From positions 7,990,741 to 8,054,740 of the forward strand of contig NC_133224.1 of assembly GCF_040436345.1 (NCBI RefSeq): a DNA stretch of 64,000 bases, in the 5' to 3' direction. The notes beneath the pieces are model-generated. The model was not told the DNA's origin. It did no database searches and worked only from the letters and a program-made list of their open reading frames with translations. How positions within the stretch are numbered: the stretch's first letter is position 1; each line of letters opens with the position of its first letter. The DNA comes from Pagrus major (Eukaryota; Chordata; Actinopteri; Spariformes; Sparidae). The position numbers and the translations under genes were made by a program. Of the stretch, positions 22,690 through 35,565 are shown piece after piece.

Positions 22690-23560
22690 CTAAATACTTT
22701 AGAGAATGTACGCGCAAATAGTTTGCACCAGTGCCCTCTGGACTGTGGGACCCCTTTGTGAGCCGCCTACCCTTTTTTCACCCGCGCTCACCCCTTTCCT
22801 CACCCATCCTCACCCCCCTTACTGCGGGTCCGCGCACACCTGGCCTTCGCAAATTAGGGCCCGGGAAAACCAGCGAGCGGAGAGAAAAGCGGGATGCATG
22901 GTGGAGCGAGGGGAAGGGAGGGGAGGGGAAGGGGGCGTTTGGTCGACGGGGTCTTTCAGCATTCCGATGGAGCAAAAAGTTAATGACGGCTCTATTGTGT
23001 TGTGAGAAAGCTGGCCGGAGGAGAAGTGTTACAGGGAATCACGGCCTGTGCCAGTGAGCAGTGACAAAAGGGGGCCGGCCATACGCTGCATTGAGTTTTT
23101 ACCATATTTATATCGCTTACATGGTCGCTTTATGTCGTGCTGAAAAAGTGCACTCACTCATCCTCGCTTCTGCTAACAATGTAAATATATTTGGAGCGGC
23201 AAAGCGGCAAATAATGAGAGGACTTTGTTTTCCCTGAGACTAACACAACAAGACAAATGAGTTATTATAAAGGCCTGAATGAGCTCTTGGTGTTTTAGAC
23301 TCCATAAGTAGAAAATCTTTTAATTTCTTGGAGACTTTTTAATCATATCCAATCACTTTCTCGCTCCTTAACTCCCTCTCTTGCCTCCCTCTTCATAAAA
23401 GCCGCCCTAACACGCCCGCCTTCCCTGCAGGCCTTAATGCATGCTGACAGCTTCCCTCCGTAATTGGTGATCACACCCAGATGGATGGTTCCTTAATTTG
23501 CTGTTCCCAATAAAGCCAGGCAGCTCAAGGGAAAAAGGGGCAGCAGGGGGAGTTGAGCTG
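22690..23560. promoter_or_regulatory. Candidate conserved non-coding block
   Basis: About 0.9 kb, repeat-poor. It contains ATAATGAGAGGACTTTG, GAGTTATTATAAAGGCC, CTTAATGCATGCTGACAG and CCGTAATTGGTGATCAC, which combine homeodomain and Sox-like cores with moderate GC. It lies about 14-15 kb downstream of the vax2 stop. Regulatory status is inference. Confidence 0.35.
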
Positions 23561-23847
23561 TGGTGATGGTGGAGGTGGTGAGGGGGATCCTTGATTTGTT
23601 GGTTATAGATACAAGAGCAGTAAACACCCTAGGCTGCGGGCCCGACAGTTTGACCAGGCTTTTGTTCACACGTCCGTTGAAAAGCGGAGAGGGGCCCCCT
23701 GCTCTGCCTCAGCCCCCTCCTCCTCCTCCCTTCCTCTTCCCAAATAATCCCGTTCTGAGCCCCTGCTCCGTCTCTCTCACTAGCTCCCTCTGTTTTCGGT
23801 CCGGCCCGGAAACGCGCTGCATGAGCACTGAAGGATGTATGAGTGCA

Positions 23848-23897
23848 TGTGTGTGTGTGTGTGTCTGTGTGTCTGTGTGTGTGTGTGTGTGTGTGTG
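23848..23897. repeat. (TG)n microsatellite
   Basis: Interrupted TG tract. The His/Thr-rich and Cys/Val-rich open frames at 23560-24028 derive from it. Confidence 0.95.
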
Positions 23898-26800
23898 GGC
23901 ATCCTGGGTTTGAGCCGAGGGCAGGACGAGGAAATGATCTCTTGTGTGCATGTGTCTTTTCCCTTTTCATTGACTAAACGGATTGCTGGAGTCCGGGTGA
24001 ATGGAGTCTGAATGGAGGCAAAGAACATAGTGAAGTTCCCGAGGTTATAGGTTACGGTCCGTGCAGGAACCTCGGTTCATGTGTGGTCGTTTTGGCTCTA
24101 TTAGGGAGGACAAGAATAGGGTAATGGACTGGGTCGAGGTGGAGACCCCCTATTACTAATGAGGGCAACCTGCAGTGACCCCCTGGGTGCAGAGGGTCAA
24201 GCTGAGTCTGATGGGATGATCCAAGTGAAGGGTTGAAATCAAGATTTGAACACAAGACATGCACCATTTCAATATGTGATGCCAGCTGCTCTCACTAAAT
24301 TAAAATACATCCTATTTTGGATCATCATTTAAATGCAGACATGATTAAAGGTACAGTACATACTAAAATACAACCATATTTGACAAGATGGCACATTTGT
24401 CTACATTCAAATCTTGTGGCTGAGAATTCATAACTGTATAAGTATGCTGTGGTAAGAAACAAACCAAAATATAAGAGCAAAAGTGCGAGGGATGGATTAA
24501 TCTGTATGTTTGTCTGCTATAACGTAGCCTAAGCTAGAAATGTTAGCATGCCCAGCTAGTTTTACCTACACTAGAAACTAATTGCTAGGCTACAACTAAA
24601 GCCAAAAGGCTACATATCAGGGTTTATTTACTTTATGTAAGTGCCTATGCCCGGCTCCTTGTTTGGTTTTGGGAATTTTTACACACTGTAAAAGTGTTTA
24701 GTGCTTCTCCAAGTACACTAGCATCAACAGGGTTGGCTACAATACCGACTAACTAGCTCTGCACTGCAAAACAAGAACAACGTAGCTCCTTAATTGGGCC
24801 TACATCTCTTCTGCATGCATCATGACTTATGAAAATGCTAACTTTTTGCCTCACGTTAGCCTCAATCTTTTAGCACGCTAGCGGCATCATGTTGTTAGCT
24901 ATCAAGTTTGTAATTGAACACTTTATTATACACCTAGATGTTCTTTTAAAACAGCTGTTAAAACGTCTGTCTGACAAAGAGAGTTTCCAGCCAACTTAGC
25001 ATTATCAAAGCTAGTGTTATTGAATTAGCTTGCTACCGTTGGGATTTCAGCCAGCAAGACCATCAGCTGTGAGGTATAAATTTATAATCTGCCTTTGTTT
25101 TCCTCTGTGTGAAATTAGAGACTCAAATTAACTTGAGTTATGAGTGGTAAATATGCCGCTGCTACCTTTATAAACTGCTAATGCTCATGCTGTGTGAGAA
25201 TCGAGAACAGTAGGGCCTACTTGACAGTTGATTGTTGCTCCTGGAAAAATCTGCCTAGAAGCATGGATAAAAGTATACATAAAGGACACAGTCACATGCT
25301 ATGGACACAAAATATAGTCCACACATAATGCGGCACAATGACGGGAGCAGATGAAATTCTTAATCAAAACCAGGAACCACAATCATTCAAAATGCTTTAG
25401 AAATGAAGCAATGCACGATCAATATCTGACAAAACAGACAGTGAAAGCACACAAATATACCTAGAAAACTTCATTCATACGAGACGAGTGCCCTTAAGCT
25501 TTCAATGAGATACTTAAGACTCCAGTATAGCGACAAATGACTAACATTTAGACATACAAGGACATACACACACTTTAGCATTGTCTTACACAAAATCTTA
25601 AGTACTGTCTTTGCTCTTTCTTTCTGACTAAATGCTGCAATTCTCACCGCAGATTGCACTCTGCTCATCATCACCTCACCTGTTATATCTAAAAGCATTC
25701 TCTCGTGCCGATGAATACTAAATAACATATTCCTTCTGAGTTTCTCTGAAATGCAATTAGCTATTGTCGGTTTTTGAATGCTTCACTGGTGCGGTGAGCC
25801 TCGCAGTATGTGATGATAATAGAATATAAGAAGCTTTCTGCACAAAACCTTGCATTCATTAGTCGAGGAAGTACTCTGAATTACTCCTGTTGAGTAAAGG
25901 TAGAGGATGAAATTGAAAGAAGCTATGGAGGATTTAAAAGCAGAGTTTTTCCTGACGCATTTTACCTCAAGGTTTCCGGACTGTTTGCCGTGGTTAATGG
26001 CGAAAAGATCTTTGCTTCAGCGCCTGTGTTCATTGTGCTCCGGGAGACAAATGAAGGTGCCATCTTGTGTCCTTGAGGTGCTATCACTTTTTAAAAAACC
26101 ACTGACCTAATCAAGGTAGATAAGCGCAGGAATGGCTGCTCGACAAAAGCAGCGTTTTAACCGAAGGCCGAAGTCAATCTACAGCTCCGTCCACTGATTC
26201 ACAGCACAATACAAAACACCTCTGGAATGTTTGTGATGCACTTGTTGCTTGTTTCACATAATATCACAGCAGCGCTACCTGAATACAGGCCTAACAGTCA
26301 GAAATACTGAAGAAGAGGTAGAAATGTGTCTGGCTCGGGTGATTGGATGCACGGGCAAGACAAGAGAAGATGGAAAGCGTCCTTGAACCCTGCAACAACA
26401 GAAAAGTGTTAATCTAAGACTTTGGGTCTTGAAAAGGAGGAAGGGGTAGCAAAAGAGACAGCAGTCTCTCCTCCTGTTGCACCATCGCTCGGATTTATCC
26501 TGCAGAAGGGCAAAATACAACATGTAATCTTAACTTTTTTATTTCTTCAGCTGAGCTCCTATTGTATGCAGAGGCAACATTCATTCAGCTCTTTGAAAGG
26601 TTTAGAAATTGAAAATGGTAACAGCGCAATGATGTGTTGTGCATGAGTGATTCACAATGCTACAAAATACAACTATGATGGGTCATCCGCCATTCTTTGG
26701 TCTAAATGCTTGTTTGTCCACATGTTCAACCTTGATTCTGGTGTTTGCAGATGGGAATGAAAAGGATGCTTTTGAAATATTTTGATCCTGTGTTTGTTTG

Positions 26801-27289
26801 CACAAAAATGAGCAGACCTTCAGCATGTGTTTTGAAAAATACTCTGGCGATATAAAAGGAGAAGCTTTTTAAGACACTATATAAGATAATTGTGTTGTAA
26901 AATACTGAATGTTTTATCTAAAACCCTAATTGAAAAAACGGATATTTCTGAAGAATCAGACTCTCATGATTTGATGTAGAACTGCAACGTAACAACAATG
27001 TACTTTACATATTGTATACAGCAGTATAGACATATTTATGTGTAACGTTCGTTCCTGACCTTGGAAGACAAAAGCAAACTCAACATTTAACAGCTCTTCA
27101 GTCACCAGAATAAAAAATTGGCATTGTTGATACTGAATTTAGAGAGGTAAATCAGCCATACAGCAGAGTTAACATTATTAAACTTACTAGCTGCTAGTAG
27201 ACTAACAGCCTTAGTCTTCCTCTGTGTGGAATTAGAGACACAAATTACTGTGGATTTACTGATATTTATGAAGGAAAATCAGGATATCT
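23898..27289. other. Intergenic, mostly AT-rich, nothing firm
   Basis: Contains scattered GCTAGC/TTAGC-rich repeat-like sequence (24500-25060). No coding exon or RNA gene recognised. Confidence 0.45.
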
Positions 27290-27420
27290 CTGGCCATGTT
27301 TGTGGAAACCACAAGCCAAAACATGATGTTTTCCTGACCCTAACCAAGTGTTTTTTGTGCCTAAACCTCACCAGATCATAAGCACACCACAAACCACACC
27401 AGGACCCTGAAACTGAAGCA
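27290..27420 (+). repeat. Dispersed fish repeat (GATGTTTTCCTRAMCCTAACYAAGTG family), copy A
   Basis: GATGTTTTCCTGACCCTAAC and AAGTG..TTTTTGTGCCTAAACC..ACCAGA.CATAAGCACA match 42365-42432 in the same orientation. A (CT)n tract follows at 27679-27703. Confidence 0.7.
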
Positions 27421-27839
27421 TCTTAATGGGATTCAACCATTTATTTTATTATTTACACCTGTGCTTTTGCTCCTGTAACAAGTCATAGTGTCTTCTATAA
27501 AAACAGGCTATAAAACCCAAGAACAATTTACCTTTCAATATTTAATATACTGTAAATGTTTAATGCACACATTTCACCGCCTTCCTTAACACGTTATGTC
27601 GTGTTCTTCCAAACAAATTAGCACCTCTTTCATCGTCTCATATCCGTCCTTTTTTAAAAAATTCCTTCGCACCATGTTTCCTCTCTCTCTCTCTCTCTCT
27701 CTCCCAGGAAGGTTTTCAGGGTTGGTTTGGTTCTCAGGAATGCAGCTGTGAATCTTTTTCGGCAAGCTTAAGCCCAACTCTTGTGTGAATCGTGTCAAAA
27801 CAAGCAGACATCACTTAGTCCACGAGAGCTGAGAGGGGC

Positions 27840-28440
27840 AGGCAGGCTTGGGGCCTCCACTGAGCTGTCCGGGCCCTTAAGGTCACCTGGCAATTAGCCT
27901 CTGACCCCGTCCAGCATGTCCCCGCCCAAATTTCTCAGCGTGTCTTTCACTGTCATCTTACACTTCCTCCACGTTTCTCTGCATACTTTTGGACACTTTC
28001 ACTTCGATGTTGCGGAGTTTTTGGCGTACTGTGACGACCATTTTAGACTTTTCACAATGTAAAGAAAACATCTGTTCATTCAATTTATATTTCTGTTTTG
28101 TTTTGTGTCACATGGTTGCTCAATAGCTGAGAAACTTCCTGAACAAAAACCCACTGACTCGTCCATTTTACCTTTTCTCTCATCTTGTTGCCTTCTCCGT
28201 CTGCTCAGTCAAACTAATCCAAACCCTCCCTCTCCTCTCCCCTCCCGAATACGCGACCCTTGACCCTGCGCACCTCTTTGAATGTCACATGACCGTGCAG
28301 GTGTGGAGGGGTCTCTGCCCCGGCCAACCCCCAATTAGTGACCCTAATTAGTGGAGGGGCCCCCCTGCTGGGCCGCTGAGCTGCTTTATAGGAGGAGGGG
28401 GGGAGAAGGAGAGCAGGGGGGAGGAAAGGTGGGGGTGGCA
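27840..28440. promoter_or_regulatory. Candidate conserved non-coding block with paired CAATTAGT / CTAATTAG sites
   Basis: A GC-rich repeat-poor segment. CCCCCAATTAGTGACCCTAATTAGTGG at 28328-28354 puts two TAATTA-type homeodomain cores about one helical turn apart. Inferred from motifs. Confidence 0.35.
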
Positions 28441-28639
28441 GGACAGTGATGCATTCCTAAAGGTCTGTGGACCCTCCAGAATCACACACAAACACATACG
28501 GTGCCTGTTAAAAGAGAAACTGAGAGTTCATTTGTTGATGCACAACAAACAGCTTCAGAGTGCTGATGTGGAATTGATCCGGTGCTCAGTTACACACAGT
28601 GAGAAGAGTGGGAAGCATCAGGTTCACATGACATCTCAA

Positions 28640-28850
28640 GCATCCTCTCATTTATTCAATTCTTCACTTGGTTTTACATTTTTTACTACAATTGTAATTT
28701 TGTTACTCTTTGTATATACATTTACTCTTCCCCCTGTAATTACTTTGGTTTGCACTGGTTGTTTTATCTTGTGAGCTGCATCAAGGTCAAATTTAATTGC
28801 CCTGTGATAGACAAGGAGTTTTTCTGATTCTAATAACTTCCACATAGGTT
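28640..28850 (+). repeat. Possible LINE 3'-tail remnant
   Basis: T-rich sequence with TTTGCACTGGTTGTTTTATCTTGTGAGCTGC resembles the 3'UTR of fish L2/CR1-type LINEs. There is no reverse-transcriptase frame upstream. Weak call. Confidence 0.25.
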
Positions 28851-29035
28851 TTGTTTTTTTTATGTCAAGACGTAATAGGAAAGGAATTCATGAATGTAGT
28901 CACAAAGAGAGTCAAATATGATGATCCTATGATCTAATCCTATGTCCCTGTGTTAAATGTTAACTATCTCAGAAATACCCCCCTAGTTGGCATTTATGAG
29001 CTGAATATGAACATTTTATAAATGGTTTATAACAC

Positions 29036-29085
29036 AATTCAAGTCAAGTTGATTTTATTTATACAGCAACAAATCACAAAAAAGT
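29036..29085 (+). repeat. Short dispersed repeat (AAGTCAAGTT-GATTTTATTTATA type)
   Basis: AATTCAAGTCAAGTTGATTTTATTTATACAGC is a motif common in teleost genomes. The element is fragmentary and followed by an A-run at 29135-29150. Confidence 0.45.
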
Positions 29086-29159
29086 TATGTAATGAGATTT
29101 GACACCAACACCAACATGGCTGCCGCCTCGGCAAAAAAAAAAAAAAAAAGTATTAAAAA

Positions 29160-31600
29160 AGGTAATAAATCACAATAAATCTGTCCATACTGATGGCTGC
29201 AGCTATTAAAGGAGAGTTAGTAAGTTCTGTGACTTAGCTGATATACAGGACTGATGAGTTTTGGTGAACTTTAAAAGAGGTGACGTCACTTACATAACTG
29301 TTGGGTGTGTAGTCTTTCTAACTGCGTTTAATGACAAATTGCAAATCATGAGTTGAAAAAATAACTTTTAAATTGACAAACATCATGTGTACTTCATGAA
29401 ACAATTCAAATGGGATAAAAACAAAATATTTGACTCTCTCACCATTCACTACCAGACATAGTTTTTTCTAAATAAGATCCCATGGTTGTCCACCAGAAGT
29501 GACTTTGCCCTCCTTTATGACACATTTATTGTCATTCATTATTTGCTTATTAACGACAAAGAGCTACAGTTGTTGACAAATATATTAATAAAGACTTAAA
29601 ATGCATTTGACTTTCAGTGAAGAAGCAGATTTTAGTTTTTTAATATAGATATTGCAGTTGTCCACTGGCAGGCCCAACTGTTGCAGCATTAATATATATT
29701 GTGGTGTCATCGGCATATAATCTAACCTTTTTGCTTTTTGCTATAAACCTGATGTAGTTAATGCAATATAAATGTTACCTACAACTACATATGGGTTTGA
29801 ATTATATATCGGCACCTTTAGGTTGATGTTATTTGATACTGAGTGATTGTACTGATGATTGCTTAGCATAATGGCTAATGCTAACACTAGCCTACTACTG
29901 TATTCCTCTAGTGAAGACGAGCAAGTAATTTTTTGTATTTTATTTTATTCTGTTCAATTTCATTTTATTTGATTATAAAAAAAACAAATATTCAAAGTAT
30001 TGAGTTTAGAAAAATGTCTTTGTTAATCAAGCAAAAGGTTGTTGATTGTGTATAATTTCTCTGTTTGTAGCATAGTGAACGCTTTGTCTTGCAAGTCTGC
30101 TCTTTCCTGATTATTTTCTAATTTTTCCAAATTAGAAAATAGTTTCCAAGAAATAAATGTGTAATTTGAGATTCAATGCAGGTGCAGAATGAAGGTTGTT
30201 ATACAGTTATTAGAATTTAGTCAGTTGTGTTGAGTTTCTAGGCAAATTTTTATTTCGAAAAGGAATTTACTCAAAATAACTCTGTCTATTGATTATTTAG
30301 TTAATATGTAAGTTCATATATACATTTGTTCTTCATATATGTGTAATTGTATACTTGAATTTTCTGCTAGCCTGCGCACCGACTAAAAGACTTATATAAA
30401 TTGACAATAATTCATAAATTAGTAAAAAAAAAAAAACACTGTCTCAGTTTTCCTCATTATAATCATATTACATTTTAATTCCCAAGAACCTTCCTATAAA
30501 ATTGTAGTTCAATCAGTCCCTTTCTAGAAAACCTTTAGGAAACAATGTAATGTAATAATGTAAAAGTAATGTAGGTAAAAAAAAATACATATTATTATTA
30601 TTATTCCATTTTTACTGTGGCCACTGAGTTATACTTTGTACTTAAGGAAAATGCAGCTGCTGCTCGGTATTTCTCTCTCTGTTCTGCTGCACACACAGAG
30701 CTAAAGCACAATGTTAAACATTAAGCTGTTATTTTATTGGTTCATATTGCCACCGGTGAGATATTACTAATTAAAACCATCAATAAAATCTCTGTTGCAC
30801 CTCACTGGAAGCTGTTTACCACCACAGCTTCTTCCTCTGCTGCAGGGCAGTTCCTCCTGTCCATCCCCTCCCTGCTCTCCTCCCCACCTCTAAAACAGGC
30901 CACCCATCTGGTCTCCTTTCTGCTGGTCCTCTCGCCTCTTCCTCGCTCAAATAAAGGTGCCAATCACTATAATTGGCACCCTGCAGGTCAATTGTCCCAG
31001 CTTGGAGCAGTGCCCCTCGCTGAAGTCTGGACTAACAGAGGGGAAATACAGTATGCAGTGTGTTACCTTTGCAGCTTAGTAAAAGCTACACGACTTGTTC
31101 TTTCTCTGCAGATTATTCTTCATTTGACATGTCATTAGTAGAGTTTTGGTAAGAAATCATCAGAGTGTGATTTGACTGACACATTTAAGGTTTGAATCAA
31201 TGAGCTGAACTGTTTTTTGTCTTTTGAATAATCACTCAGAGAATCACACAGCCAGTTTCAGTCCAGGAAACATGTAGCCTTAACAGGCAAAAGACAAGTT
31301 TTTCTGCCTTACCTTATCATAATGAAGTAAATGTTGATTGCACAGTGTAATGACTACAGACACCAACTGCATTCAGATTAGTTCCCTATAAACCTCACTT
31401 TTTGTCCTATTCTGTCGTCCACTGGGCATGAAAGCTACTGAAAAATGAAGGTTGGCTGGTGATCCAGTCAAGCAGGCAGCCTGGCACCACTTCTATCTGC
31501 TTTTAAATCTCCATTATAGACTAAATGAATGAATAAACTCCCGTTTTTTTGTCCTGTGTTGTTGGTAACGAATGGAAACAGATGAAGATATAACCTCCTT
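29160..31600. other. Intergenic, AT-rich; one hairpin
   Basis: No gene seen. At 30956-30980 a 9-bp perfect inverted repeat, GGTGCCAAT / ATTGGCACC with a 7-base gap, sits in a less AT-rich block. Confidence 0.5.
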
Positions 31601-31609
31601 GGCAGAAGT

Positions 31610-32085
31610 AATAGAATACACTTAAAGTGCCAAAAGTAAAAGGAACTCATAATACAGAATGGCCTTTTTCATAATAATAATAATGATGTATATTGTAATA
31701 TTGGAAAAAAGACTAATTATTGATACATTTTGGGTATAATCACTTGTTGCAGCTGGTAAAGCTGGAGCTTTTATTACTTTATATACTGCTGGGAGGCTCT
31801 ATATTCCCCCCAAGGGACAAATTACATCTTGCCTCATCTTAACCTAATAACATTATGATACATCAGAATGTATTTAGTGATTATTTTTTGAGATTTTAAT
31901 CTTTTAAATCTGCAAAGACGCTTAAGTTATTAATGAATGCAGTAGAGTAAAAAGTACAATATTTACCTCTAGTAATATAGTGGAACAGGAGTGTAAAATA
32001 GCAGAAAATGGAAATACAAGTACAGCTACCTCAAAATGGTACTTAGGTACTTGAGTGAATATACTTTGTTACTTCCCACCACAGC
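31610..32085 (+). repeat. Dispersed fish repeat rich in AAGTAAAAGTA motifs, copy B
   Basis: Begins AAAGTGCCAAAAGTAAAAGGAACTCATAATACAG and ends CTCAAAATGGTACTTAGGTACTTGAGTGAATATACTTTGTTACTTCCCACCAC. Same family and orientation as 15495-16137. Confidence 0.7.
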
Positions 32086-32089
32086 TGAG

Positions 32090-35000
32090 GTAGTACTTTC
32101 TGGTGGTCCAGGAGCTTCCAGGAAAGAGTTTGGACTAGAGGCGGTATGTTTTTAAAGGCACAGTTTGAATTAAAAAGTGTGAAGAAATAACAATTATTTT
32201 ATGACGTCTTTGTATTGTTGCAGAGACATCTACTGAAGTAAGCATGCTAACCAGCTAGCCCCGGCCCGTCCCGGTCCAAAGGTCCTGTCCTAGCGGTGTG
32301 AACACAAACACCTTTAGCACTCCGAGCTCACAGTCTGGACCACTAGATGCAAGGCTAACTGAGCTAACTGAGCTAACTATCTAACGGCAGCTACCATTAG
32401 CAGTGGTTAGCTGACACTGGTGATTTGCTTAACCCTAGTTTTTTTAAAATATGACTTCAACATCTGGCCAATTCTTACATATTGCACCTTTACTGATGTT
32501 TAAAGCATTGTTATACAGATGGCTTTGCATTCTCCCCGTTCTCTTCTTCTTATACAGTATGACCAGTTGAAACAACACAGTCACAACTCTAAAATAAAGA
32601 ACAAAATGATGACTGTGTTGTCTTTTTTGACTCAGAAGTTCCTCTAAAATGAATATGAAGCCCCAAATCGATATTTGGTCAAAAGTGGCCATCACAAATG
32701 TTTAAATTCAAAGCAATTGTATCGGAAGTAAGATCAACAATGGCTTCTCATGGCCGTGCAGATGGTGTCCAGAGCAGACTGACTTTATATGAAGTCTATT
32801 AAACTTGTGGTTTAAGTTTAAGTTCTTTGACTAATTTTTCATTCTACTAAATCACTTATTTTATCATGACATTTCAGATTCAGGCAGAATAGCCTGAGTC
32901 ACTCCACATTTTTGTCAAATATATTCTCATATTTTCATCCAATTAATGCTCCAAGGGCACAGCAATTCAGCCTTTGTGCAGAAACCAAAACAGAATGAAA
33001 AGTGCAAGGCATTTAAAGAGATTGCCTCGATAGAAAGACTTGAAAAGGTGAAATGTCCACTGCTTTGATGTTTTCGGGACAAAGACGCCAAGGTTTTTAA
33101 TAAAGGCAATCCCAAAAACCTTCAGTGTGAATGGAAAGAGATGCAGATGTCAGTAATGTTTGTTGATTTGTTGACTGATTACAAAGACAAAGTCATAATT
33201 TCATGAATAATCCTCTGAAAGTAGTTTTTTGACTCATGTTACGCACATTTTTTGTGCTGTTATGAATATTGAAATAGCTTTTTTTCTTGATTAAGTCGAA
33301 AAAGATTTTAGTTTTCATGGAAATGAAGAGAACAGAAGACAGGAGGCAAATTACATAGACATATATTTATATGCATATGAATAAAAATACATATACATAT
33401 TGTACAATATCTTGGCCGAGCGTGAAAACAGCTCTGTCAGCCCAGAAACAGAAGTAAGCCTCTTTAAATAAGTGCAAAATGTTAATGAGACAAAGAATTG
33501 TAAAGCATATATAAAGTCTTTTTTTCTGAATCTTCCTTCGACATTTTGTTTTTCCTGTTAAAATCACATGGAGCGGACATGGAGATAACTTGTGCAAAGA
33601 CCCATTTATATATATTCATATATAAATTTATATATATGTACATAGAGTTTGTTCATCATAAGTAGTAGCTGGTGCCATTAGCTTGACATTAAGTAGCTTT
33701 TACTGCTCAAAGAAAAGAAGTTGCGGCCTATGCGGGGCCTTGGCTGTGCATAAAGAAAAAGTAAAACCAAGCAGAGTCTGTTCTTTTTTAAAAAATAAAG
33801 GAACATTTCAACATGACCTCAAAAGGACTTTTAGGAAAATCACGATGTGGCTGAGATTGCAGTAAGTGCACGATGTCACAGATTGCACAAAGCAACGCTC
33901 AGCAGGAAAGAAAAGAAACTGCCTGAAAATAAAAAGAAGATAAAGAAAGCAAAGGTGAAGAACCAAAGAAAATAGAAAGAAAAGGCTTTGTTTGACTGAT
34001 GCAAGGCTTTACAAAGCGTCTTTCTGTTGCCTGGAAGAGAAGAGGAATCTCACTTCTTTCACTCAAGCTCTTCACGATACAGTAACTGCATTTACATTAC
34101 GAAACACCAACGTACAGTGACAGAATATGGAGCCAGTGCTGCCTCTGAGTGTCGAAGGAAATGTGGAGCGTGTCTGCTTTTTAAACATCCGATATTCCTC
34201 TGACAAATAACTGAAAATCTGCTCAAATAAAAGAGGTTTAATAGCAGTTTTGCAAGCTCAAAAACCTTCAAGAAAAATGTCACTATCCCAGCTAAAAGAG
34301 GCGAATAAAGGCAGTGTTTTGCTTACAACACAGCAGGAAAGCAACAAGACCCTGTTGTGAGAAAAGAGGTTGTGAAAGGGCTTTACACAAGAAGCAAGCT
34401 TCCTGACCTCTCAGCTCCATCTCTCTGCTCAATATTTGATGCCGCAGCATGTGAATTATGGATGGTGCTTATAGAAAATAATACAGTGTTCAACAACAGC
34501 ACAGGTGCGTCGTTGCAAAGAGCCATGAGTGGATGACAGGGGTTTCTGCAGCGCTGCCGGGGTCTGAACACAACAACAACAAATCACCTGCAACCAGCCG
34601 GTGCTACACGGGTGCAAAAAGGCCTGGTGAGGGAGTTTTCAGAGGTCAGAACCTCTCGGTGCACTCCACGGGAAATGTATCTGCAGCTGGAAACATGTTC
34701 AGCTGCTTCAGACGCAGCCTGGCCTTTACTCGTGAGCAGCTTTTTTAAATTGATGTCATGGGAGTGTCCGTTTTTTTCTCTAATAGATGTCGAGTCACCT
34801 TCGGCAAGCGTGAGAGAAAGGAATGGGGAAAACGTTATTAAACCTCACAATGAGACGAAACCCAGAAATGAATAGATACATGGGGAAATAAGAGGCGGAA
34901 ATGAGAGGCGAGATACAAGTTATGAAAAGGAGTGATAACTCATCTGACACGCGCAAATTGAGGGCAATCTGTGGCGAATTGCAGGTTCTCGCAGGTGTGT

Positions 35001-35205
35001 TTTGATTTTCTTTGGGCGGCGAGGAAACCTGAACAAATGGCATCATGTGGGGGTGGAGAAAACTACAACAGCTGATGCTTTTTCTTTCCTCCCTCAGCCT
35101 GTCCTGCATGAATTTAACATGTGTTTATCAATCAACAACCGCAGAGAGATGTCTCAAAGTGAGCATGTCGGTTAAAATCAATCAATTTAAAATATAGCTG
35201 AAAGA
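32090..35205. other. vax2 downstream flank, nothing coding
   Basis: Contains a short GAGCTAACT tandem (32357-32377) and an AU-rich segment at 33355-33650 (TATATA/ATTTATAT runs). Small open frames lack family features. Confidence 0.45.
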
Positions 35206-35211
35206 GGGGGC

Positions 35212-35217
35212 TTTATT
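35212..35217 (-). terminator. Candidate vax2 polyadenylation signal (AATAAA)
   Basis: AATAAA on the minus strand is the first canonical signal downstream of the vax2 stop codon (about 2.6 kb away). It lies within an A/T-rich run, so usage is uncertain. Confidence 0.3.
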
Positions 35218-35565
35218 AAAAAAAAATACGTTTCTAAGAATAAACTGACTCTTGGTAACGCTGCTAACGTTTGGAGGTTTTTCAGTCTGTTCTCAATCAT
35301 GGATTCAAGAGCAAAAAAGGAGAGGAAATACAGGAGGAAGTGTAAAAACCTACAAACATAAAGTGCTTTCATTGAGGGGCAAGCAGAGGGAATCTTTTCA
35401 TTTAAGACGGGCCGAGGTGAAGACTAAAAGGTGGGAATATGTCTATCAAACAGGGAAGAGCAAACACAGATTTAAAGAAAAATAAAAATATCATTTAAAA
35501 GACTACATTTCACATGTGATGCTGCAGCTTATTGCATCCTAAGTTAAGTTTCCTGTGTAAAAATA

